64,000 nucleotides of DNA. It comes from Microvelia longipes (Eukaryota > Arthropoda > Insecta > Hemiptera > Veliidae). The notes beneath the pieces are model-generated. The model was not told the origin of the DNA and made no database searches. It was given only the letters and a program-made list of their open reading frames with translations. Both the position numbers and the translations under genes were made by a program. Of the stretch, positions 21,861 to 29,754 are shown one piece after another. The stretch lies in contig JACMZG010000008.1 of assembly GCA_018340805.1 (NCBI GenBank), positions 23,128,225 to 23,192,224 on the forward strand, read 5' to 3'. Position 1 is the stretch's first letter. Every line of letters starts with the position of its first letter.

Positions 21861-22022
21861 GTATGCAGCTCATTGATGAGATGGCATTGTCCCCAGGCCT
21901 TAAATTCAATAAGCATGATTTTAAGGTTTTGGGGTTTGCTGATTTGGGTGACTACACTCCCATGAAGCAGAAGTCAGAGCTTGGGAACCATGCTCTGGTG
22001 ATAATGTTCCAGCCTTTCCAAG
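21861..22022 (+). pseudogene. P-like IDEMALSPGL exon, intact frame
   Basis: 162 nt between ttttcacag and CAAG|GTACTT. Reads MQLIDEMALSPGLKFNKHD, FADLGDYTPMKQ and HALVIMFQPFQ. This is the best copy of the first catalytic-core exon, with the DE dipeptide preserved. It is followed by a duplicate of 19160-19480 beginning near 22090. Confidence 0.8.
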
Positions 22023-22089
22023 GTACTTTACAAACATATTCTTATTAATTGGTAATAAAATGAGTTACATGAATGAGTGGACTATATTC

Positions 22090-22440
22090 CGCAAGGAAAT
22101 GCCGCAGGGGAATACGCTACAGTAGAGTCTTCATGTATGAAGCTTACTGCTGCGCTTAAAAAGCCGTAAGGCATACAAGCATATTCACAAGCACAAATTA
22201 AAGGTTTTGGGGTTCGTCGATTTGGGTGACAACACTCCCATGAAGCAGATGTCAGATCTAGGGAACCATGCTCTAGTGATAATGTTCTAGTCTTTCCAAG
22301 GTACTTTACAATTATATTCTTATAATTGGTAATAAAATGAGTTACAGGAATGAGTGGACTATATTCATTCGTTTGTATTTGACAAGCAATAATTTTGTAA
22401 CAAATACCAGTTCCTCATTGGTATAGTATGTTTTTTACAA
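22090..22440 (+). mobile_element. Duplicate of the internally deleted P-like segment
   Basis: Repeats 19165-19490 (CCGCAGGGGAATACGCTACAG ... GTTTTGGGGTTCGTCGATTT), with a further ~10-bp loss and the same exon-exon deletion junction. Confidence 0.7.
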
Positions 22441-22761
22441 AAATTGTTGAGTCCAATGATTCACTTATGTTGGTCCAACTGGAAGTACCTCCTCCACTAG
22501 ACTTAGATAGAACTTCCCAACAATATAAGTTGTTTCATCAGTATGTAAATGAAGGAATCCATCATAGGTTCCAATTAGAATTAACTTTAATTTTCTTTAC
22601 TTGAAGGGGATATGAATATACTGGGTATAACCCTTTTTTATGTAAACCCACCTTATGGGCTAGTAACATGTTTTATCGTGCTCTATTTTGTCCCCCATTG
22701 AATATGTGCATCAATACTTTTACAGATGGGTGTGTCTTGTAACCATGAATTGTTTGCTTAG

Positions 22762-23025
22762 CTAATTGGATTCAAGCTGTAGCATGTTTTTTAAGTTCTG
22801 GCGCTGCACCTGAGAATGTGTTACACCAATTGATCCTCAAGGCAGTCATCTTGCTTGAGCAGACTGGGCTCTTCGTGGATGGCGTTGTAACAGATGATGC
22901 TTCATGGAACAATAATATGAGAACCTCATCTGGTATATCTATCAAACAGCCTAGCTGTAGCCATATTATGGACTGTAGAAGGCGTCTTTATTTTTTCACA
23001 GATTTCTCCCACCTCATTATAAGTC
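22762..23025 (+). pseudogene. P-like catalytic exon (NWIQAVACFL...VVTDDASWN)
   Basis: After ttgcttag the phase continues MFQPFQ with NWIQAVACFLSSGAAPENVL. It continues with LILKAVILLEQTGLFVDG, VVTDDASWNNNM and RRRLYFFTDFSHLI. W.QAV.CFLS.GAA, LFVDGVV(T/S)D.ASWN and DFPHL are strong P-element/THAP9 core motifs; the VVTD aspartate aligns with the second catalytic position of that fold. The copy then jumps to intron 2 sequence at about 23035. Confidence 0.85.
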
Positions 23026-23034
23026 TTTTTATTT

Positions 23035-23960
23035 ATAACAATTCCTCTGTTATAAATGTTCTCATGTCACAGTTCACTATATTAATGAAGTATATTTGCA
23101 TGATTAAAGTTGAAAGAGTAATGCAACAAATGTAGATTTTGTTTCATGATACAATCTTTGTATAATCAAGTATAAAATATTCATTAGCCTGGTCAGTTAG
23201 TGTGACTTTTAATATGTGGTATTAATTCATGACACGTACCTGTTACTATCATCCGGAGAAGTTACAATAGTAATTAGTTTACATGTTCTGTACAATGGTG
23301 AACAGAACCAAAAATAAAAAAAGTATAGACAATAATTTTGTCTTTATTGTTTTATTTTGCTAAAGATGTGAATTTAATGTACTTTAGATCTATTAAATTA
23401 CTAGATGGGGTCATTTTGTGTTTTTACTGATATTTTAAAACTGTTTATCAACTCTTCCTGAGCCATGACCTTAGTAAACCCTTTTATTGTGTTGTTTTAA
23501 TGTTACAGAACCTCAAAATGAAATTAATTTTGATCCAAAAGACATTCAATATGGTAACATGTGGAATCCTGAAAGATATAGAACAAATCTTTCAGGATTG
23601 TTTTCAACTTGTAAGGGGAAAATTTCCTGAATGGGTTTGTGCTATTGATGGAAGGTGTAGTCTAGCCTCTATGATCTTGTTTAAGAAATTGATGGAGATT
23701 GAAAAAATGATAACTCTTGATAACACTCTTGCGATACAGGTAATTACTGGTATTATGCCTATTTTATGTGATATGTGTACTTTGTAGTATAACATTATTA
23801 TTTAAATGATTTATAACAGTTTAAGGTTGGAGCTAGTCTGATTTTCATCCAAGGCCATAACATTTATAATAAAGATCAATTTGAGACATTAGTTCAAATT
23901 ATTTCAAGTATTGAAATGTGTACTACTGCTGTTCTACCAAGAACGTAAGTAATTATTTCT
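23035..23960 (+). pseudogene. P-like intron 2, mini-exon, unassigned exon and IQGHN exon
   Basis: Mini-exon 23509-23553 (45 nt, EPQNEINFDPKDIQYG). Then an open stretch FPEWVCAIDGRCSLASMILF ... MITLDNTLAIQ ending at CAG|GTAATT (about 23620-23740; no acceptor assigned, function unknown). Then the exon 23820-23944 ending AGAAC|GTAAGT. The unassigned stretch also occurs degraded at 20740-20860. Confidence 0.55.
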
Positions 23961-24966
23961 ACTAGACGTTTATTATTTCTACAGCGAGCCATTTGGTTAA
24001 CACTTCTAGTATACACAATTACTGTATAGGTAGGTATTTGAGTACAGCTAGTGAGAGAGGTGGGGAGTAATATTCTCGAGTCTCCTGCAACCAATAATCG
24101 AGAGGGGCTCGTCTCTATAGGATATTATTTCATATCATAATAATATCAATATCACCGTCAATTAAACATCAAATTAGTGTTTTGAAAATACTTAACAACC
24201 TACACTTACTTTTTCCAAAATATTTTGATTTTGCTATTATTCATTAATTATGTAGTTTTATAATTGTCGCAAAAAAGAAGATTTTTCGTTTAAAACATAA
24301 AAAAAGAAATAACACAATTTAAAAGCCTAACCTAGGAGAAAAAATAAATTTGCGTTTAAACTTTCTTATGCAGATAATAACTGAGAAACTCATACACAAT
24401 AACAAAAATGAAGACACAACAACAAGACATTTCTTTTACAGAATCAAAGTAAAATAATAGAGATAGAAGTTATCAGACATCAAGTTGTCTCTTCATTCAT
24501 TGATTCAAAGTAAAATAATTGAAATAGAAGATAAAAGTCATTAAAAAAGAAATCGAACCATAATGTAATATGAAGCAATGTATAATTTAAAATAAAATAT
24601 AATCATATACAGAGAGAAGAAAACAATTGATTTCAGTTCTATACAATTAAATTACTTTAAATGTATTAACTGTATACATAAGGATACAAAAAATACATTA
24701 ACACGCATAAATTGGAGAACAAGACAAACACGATGATCAATTGATTAATATCAATATATTTATCAATTAAGATGATAATAAAAAGACGACAAGTCGCTTT
24801 GCTAGGTAGAATAAGGGAAGAACTGTAAAATGTGAAGGGGTAGAATAGATAGACCTTGTGGTTGATGAGGTGGGGGGACTGGAATCTTATAACTATATTC
24901 CTATCTCACTGCGAGCTGAAACAACTAATATAAGTGTTAACCAAATGGCTCGCTACAACGTTTAGT
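23961..24966. mobile_element. Inverted-repeat DNA element, 9-bp target duplication
   Basis: Ends ACTAGACGTT...AGCGAGCCATTTGGTTAACA and the inverse TGTTAACCAAATGGCTCGCT...AACGTTTAGT (the left end has a ~10-bp insertion). Flanks ATTATTTCT at 23952-23960 and 24967-24975. It interrupts the intron just after a P-like donor (compare 11813-11832). The interior is AT-rich without ORFs. A 9-bp duplication suits Mutator-like or Merlin-like elements; the superfamily is not decided. Confidence 0.7.
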
Positions 24967-25079
24967 ATTATTTCTTGTAGCCCAGTAGTGTTTATCTGGT
25001 GTACTTAACGTCATATTTATGATTCAAGGTAGTAAACTGTTTTTATTTTGTATAAATATTCATTATATTTTTGTTATAG

Positions 25080-25290
25080 ATCTGGTTCAAACTTTCAAAG
25101 CAGTGGTTTTAACATTACACTCGGTGAGTTATGTTATCCCTGCATTGAAACCAAAAAAGAACAAACAGCTAAGAGGAAGAGGTTGGGCAACTGCTAAAGG
25201 AAATGAATGAACATAAGAAAACAACACAAACTTGCTCTTAAAAAACTAAAGATCAGCGGAAATTGGTGAATCAGATTATTGTATAATAAT
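25080..25290 (+). pseudogene. P-like Cys-rich/basic exon
   Basis: After ttatag it reads SGSNFQSSGFNITLGELCYP then CIETKKEQTAKRKRL. One Cys of the 11907 copy is Ser here. A frame change after KRL gives QLLKEMNEHKK in another frame, implying a 1-base indel shared by several copies. Confidence 0.6.
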
Positions 25291-25489
25291 GTTTAGCGCT
25301 TTAATTGTACATTGTTTATTTAGGTAATGTAGCACAAACTCACAAACGTTACAGCATAGATAATAAACTTGAGCTTCATTTTCATCCACATATTGCTCAA
25401 TACAACTAAATCATTTTAAGATATGTGTTCATACTACAAAATACTTGGGAAATTTTAGAAAAAAAAATTCTATCACAATAAGGTAACAA

Positions 25490-25690
25490 AAATGCAGGGA
25501 ACATGTCTACAGTTGCAGAAGAAAATAAAGGAAGCCTGAGACAAAGGTGCTGGATGCCATTCCAGCACCTAGGATTCACAGGCATTTGTCTAGAATGGTA
25601 TCTACTTTTGGGTTCAATTTCACAGTCCTTATTGGCATATAAAATAAGGGGCAAGCAATGGAGCCCAATTCACAAAGAGAATCTAATATG
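25490..25690 (+). pseudogene. P-like coiled-coil exon with large internal deletion
   Basis: Begins like 13032 (MQGTCLQLQKKIKEA) but jumps from the KVLDAI region to the ICLEWYLLLGSISQSLL region near 25560, then AYKIR.KQWSPIHKE. Confidence 0.65.
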
Positions 25691-25946
25691 AAATACATTA
25701 TACATATACTATTAACATTATTCATTAGAATAAATGAAGGAATCTATCATAGATCACAATTAGAATTAACTTTAATTTTCATTACTTGAAGGTGATATAA
25801 ATATAGTGGGTATAACTCTTTCTTATGTAAACCCACCTTATGGGCTAGTAACATGTTTTATTGTGCTCTATTTTGTGCCCCATTGAATATATGCATCAAT
25901 TCTTTTACAGAAGGGTGTGTCTTGTAACCATGAATTGTTTCATTAG

Positions 25947-26245
25947 GTAATTGGATTCAAGCTGTAGCATGTTTTTTAAGTTCTGGCGCTGCACCTGGGA
26001 ATGTGTTACCCCAATTGATCCTCAAGGCAGTCATCTTGCTTGAGCAGACTGGGCTCTTCGTGGATGGTGTTGTAACAGATGATGCTTCATGGAACAATAA
26101 TATGAGAACCTCATCTGGTATATCTATCAAACAGCCTAGCTGTAGCCATATTATGGACTATAGAAGGCGTATTTATTTTTTCTCATATTTCCCCCACCTC
26201 ATTAAAAGTCTTTGGCGCTGGATATCTTCAAATGAAACTATAAAA
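25947..26245 (+). pseudogene. P-like catalytic exon, second copy, open to a GTGAGC donor
   Basis: 299 nt from cattag|GTAATTGG to ATAAAA|GTGAGC. Reads NWIQAVACFLSSGAAPGNVL, VVTDDASWNNNM and RRRIYFFSYFPHLIKSLWRW, then SSNETIK. This copy keeps the G that completes MFQPFQG and extends further than 22762-23025. It is the most complete second catalytic exon in the window and is open throughout. Confidence 0.85.
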
Positions 26246-26335
26246 GTGAGCCACATATTTTTTAATTTATTGCTTTGTACTTTATTATTTATATTTAAAA
26301 TATAAGAACTTTATCTTTATTATTGTGAAATCATG

Positions 26336-27150
26336 TCACTTTGCATCCCATGTGTAAACTCATCATGTTATTTCTTTGGGTATTTCCTAAAAGGGTTTAT
26401 ATAATTCAATGTCTGATCTTATTTAACTCTCAAATTGTAGAGTGATTTAGGATCAACTCTTCAAAGCCTAGTGTTTGTAGCACACTTCATTTGGCCTTTG
26501 CTTACAAACTCCATTACAGGTTTAGTACACCAATAGCGCAGCTCATACCTCCAAAGCAATTGAAACAGATACTGGCCTTGAACCCTGGCTGAAGTATTGC
26601 TGTTTTGGGGAGATAATATAAAGCAAGACACCTTTCACACCTTAATTGTTTGAACCTTGGTTTTAAACCACTCTCTGTTGAGTATTGTTATTTTTTGGTC
26701 TCTTACATTGCCACTTATAAGCAAAGGAATCAAATTGCATTGCAAATTATTCACATTTATGGTGAAGTACTTCTTACACCCCCTCCCTATAACTCGTTGC
26801 AATAAATTAAACATTTCTTGCATCATTTCTGCGTTATTGTCCTTCAATTACTATCACCTCCATAAACTCCCTTTTCTCCTCATTTATAACTTATCTAAAA
26901 ATACATAAGACTGTAAGGAGAGTTCATTTGTCATGACACAGTAGAATATACTGATGAATATATACATGTAAATCTAATCCACTTAAATTGACAAAAACTG
27001 GTCCACTCTTCTAGACAAGCAACTATTGTTGATTGCAACATTTGATTCCTTAATCTGTAGTTAGACTGTATTTTATACATGTGAAGCACCTCTGCAACTG
27101 ATGTAAACACAGGACAACTATGTTTGCTTTTGATTTAGTTATACCTCTAA
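26336..27150 (+). mobile_element. P-like 3' portion
   Basis: Inverse of 160-960 and partly of 19540-19830. No exon with a recognisable motif was assigned; short open frames here are not conserved between copies. Similarity ends near 27150 (gatttagttatacct), a shared breakpoint with the minus copy. Confidence 0.65.
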
Positions 27151-27503
27151 AAACCATGCCAATCGGGTGCAATAACATGAATATAAATTTTCCATACTTT
27201 TACTTGCCATTGGATGCGGTATTCTGCAAAGCTTAACTTTTAATAGATAATACAATGTATGATATAATAAAAACGCATAATACAAGTATTAGAAATGGAT
27301 GAAATGTTGTTTATGGATTAAATTTTATTTCATGTAACTGTCACTTAAAAGAAAGAATAATTCGGCTAATGGCAATATGAAATATTTATTGCATATATAT
27401 TAATAATGATGTATTACTTCTCTGTTAATTACAACTATTAATATTAAAATAAGTATCTTATTAGTTTTATTAATTAATTTTATCAATTAATTAATACACC
27501 ATT
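27151..27503. other. Unassigned AT-rich flank of the BEL element
   Basis: No gene or repeat structure seen. The last five bases (CCATT) are the target duplicate of the BEL/Pao insertion. Confidence 0.6.
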
Positions 27504-27600
27504 TGTTAAAAATAAATATATTTGTCATATTATGTCAAAATAAAGTCAGTTTGGATTTAGACATGAAAGAGAATTTTATTGTAATATAGTTTTCCGAACA
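27504..27600 (+). repeat. 5' LTR (97 bp)
   Basis: TG...CA borders. Identical over nearly all its length to 33153-33255 except for 6 bp (CATTAA) absent here. Contains AATAAA-like text. Unusually short for BEL/Pao. Confidence 0.95.
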
Positions 27601-27661
27601 AGTGGCGACCGTGGGGATAATTAAAGTAAATTGAAGTGGATTAAAGTTAAATTGAAGCAAA

Positions 27662-28011
27662 ATGGAAAACATAGAAATTTTGAAGAAGGAAAGAAATATC
27701 TTAAGAAAGTATATTGATAATTATATTGAAAGAAGGAATTCAGGTGAGAAAATAATTGTGTCCGAAATGGTTTTAAAAAAAAAGTAGAAAGATTAGAGAA
27801 GATTGATGAAGCCATAAGGAAAGAAATGATGCTGAATGCAACAGAAGCAGAGGTAGTTGACTGGGATTCCGAATTAGAAATGAAAGAATGTTATCTGGAG
27901 AAATATTTAAATGTGTTGAATTCTTTGAAAACAAAGAATCAAGAATTTCATAGCTGTAGTACAAATAAAGTGAAATTGCCAGTTATTGAATGACACAAAT
28001 TTGACGGAGAG
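27662..28011 (+). pseudogene. Gag N-terminus of the BEL element, frameshifted
   Basis: The natural start is ATG 27662 (MENIEILKKERNIL...), a basic coiled-coil region. The frame is lost at a run of nine A (27775-27783), which leads to TAG. After the shift the continuing frame carries KLPVIE and then TGA at 27991-27993 in the middle of the conserved LP-x-(L/K)FDGE motif. An apparent start at 28012 is a GTG inside gag and not a real start. Confidence 0.8.
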
Positions 28012-29718
28012 GTGAAAAATTGGTTGCAGTTCTGGGGTCAATTTAGAAAAATTGCGGAGGATAAGAAAATGGACGACGAAGACAAATATGAATATTTAAA
28101 ACAGTCAACCACTGGAATAGCAAGGTTATTAGTCGAAAGTATGCCTAGGGCCAGTAATAGTTTCTCTAAAGTGTTAAATTTGTTGAAAGAGCGCTTTGCT
28201 AAAGATGAGATGTTAATAGAATATCACGTAAGAGAAATTATTAGTATTATGTTAGACCGAGTAATGAATAAAAATAAAAGAAGTCTTTCGGAGTTATATG
28301 ATGCCATTCATCAACAAATTAACGCTTTAGAAATGCTAAATATGACTAAAGATAGTTACGCAACCTTGTTATTACCTATGTTGGAATCAAGTATTCCAAC
28401 TAATATACTAATTGAATGGGAGAGGTATAAAAACAAAGTTGCTAATTCATCTGATAAAGGAAAAATTAACAATCTAGAAAATTTTATGATATTTTTAAGG
28501 GGGGAGGTAGAGGGTGAAGAAAGAGTAAAGGTTGCTCAAAAGAGTTTGAGTAATTTTCAGATAGACGACGTTGTGACGTCAGACCAGGTTGATGTCCCAA
28601 CAGCTTCATCCTTAGTAAATAACAATACTAATAAGCCAACCCCTAAGATTACTTCATTGGTTAAACCTATTTGTATTTTTTGTGGGAAAACTCATTCTAG
28701 CCAAGACTGTAGTAGAGGTAGCAGTTTAAGTTTAAAGGACAAAAGAGATATTGTGACAAAGAATAGATGTTGTTATAGTTGTTTAAAAAAAAATCATTCT
28801 GCGAGAGATTGTAGATCACCTCCAAGATGTCTGCTTTGTAAGAAAATACATTACGTTATTATGTGTCCTCAGTTACCTCATCATAAGGAACATGTTGTGA
28901 AAACTAATAAAGTTGAGAATACTCAAGCCAATACGGTTGATAGGGAATTAAGTTTAAATAATTGTAACAGTTCTAATGTTTATATCCAGACACTTGTCGT
29001 AGATTTGATAAATCCAGTTAATTTAGAATGTATGAGAGTGAGGGTATTGTTAGATTCGGGTTCATCAAAATCATATGTCAAAACAGATATAGCCAAACAT
29101 TTAAAATTACCAATCATAGGGCAGTGTAGTATGAATCATGGATTGTTTGGGGGGTCAGTAGTAAGACAAAACCATAATCAACATAGGGCAATGGTGCACA
29201 ATTTAGAAAAAGATTTCGATATAGAAAGCACCTTCTTTAGTCAAGATAAAATTAGTCACAGGTTAGAGAGAGTAGAAGATGAAATTTTGTGTCAGAAACT
29301 AAAAGAAAAGAATATTATTTTATCAGATAGTTATGAAAGTGGAGTTCAGAGTGAGGAGGTAGGTTTGTTGTTTGGTACTGATTTTATCAGTAAAATATTG
29401 ACAGGAAAAATTGTTAAAATTGGTAATATTGCATGTATTGATACGTTCTTAGGTTGGACTATTTTAGGAGAAAGTGTTTCAAATAAGCAAGAGGAAAATT
29501 TAAGTTTAAAGAACGTAACATCGATTTCAAATTTGTGGGAGCTAGAAGCAATCGGTATAACGGATCCCGTTAGAATGCTACAAAAGAAAGAAAAAGAGGG
29601 TAAAGTTTTATCGGAATTTTTAAAAACAATTAAAATTAATAATGAAAGTCGGTATGAAGTAAGGTTACCTTGGGTAACTGAAAATATAATGTTAATGGAT
29701 AATAAAAAAAATAGCTGA
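28012..29718 (+). CDS. BEL/Pao Gag-protease polyprotein, main open part
   Basis: 568 residues open. Gag core from KNWLQFWGQF on. Three zinc knuckles near residues 220-290 (CIFCGKTHSSQDC, CCYSCLKKNHSARDC, CLLCKKIHYVIMC). Aspartic protease motif LLDSGSSKSYV near residue 346, which matches the retroviral-type D-S/T-G active site. The C-terminal part carries VGLLFGTDFI and LGWTILGE, typical between protease and RT in BEL elements. It stops at 29718 because of an indel in an A-rich run (29703-29710). The same reading frame resumes at 29755 after a second, compensating indel, so Gag-Pol was one polyprotein. Confidence 0.85.
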   Translation: MKNWLQFWGQFRKIAEDKKMDDEDKYEYLKQSTTGIARLLVESMPRASNSFSKVLNLLKERFAKDEMLIEYHVREIISIMLDRVMNKNKRSLSELYDAIHQQINALEMLNMTKDSYATLLLPMLESSIPTNILIEWERYKNKVANSSDKGKINNLENFMIFLRGEVEGEERVKVAQKSLSNFQIDDVVTSDQVDVPTASSLVNNNTNKPTPKITSLVKPICIFCGKTHSSQDCSRGSSLSLKDKRDIVTKNRCCYSCLKKNHSARDCRSPPRCLLCKKIHYVIMCPQLPHHKEHVVKTNKVENTQANTVDRELSLNNCNSSNVYIQTLVVDLINPVNLECMRVRVLLDSGSSKSYVKTDIAKHLKLPIIGQCSMNHGLFGGSVVRQNHNQHRAMVHNLEKDFDIESTFFSQDKISHRLERVEDEILCQKLKEKNIILSDSYESGVQSEEVGLLFGTDFISKILTGKIVKIGNIACIDTFLGWTILGESVSNKQEENLSLKNVTSISNLWELEAIGITDPVRMLQKKEKEGKVLSEFLKTIKINNESRYEVRLPWVTENIMLMDNKKNS

Positions 29719-29754
29719 GAAAAGATTAATGAATGTCACTAATAAATTAAAAAG

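Noticed and set aside
28012..28014. Start of the BEL gag at 28012
   Set aside because: The codon is GTG inside the conserved FDGE-VKNW motif. The true gag start is ATG 27662, cut off by a frameshift and a stop.
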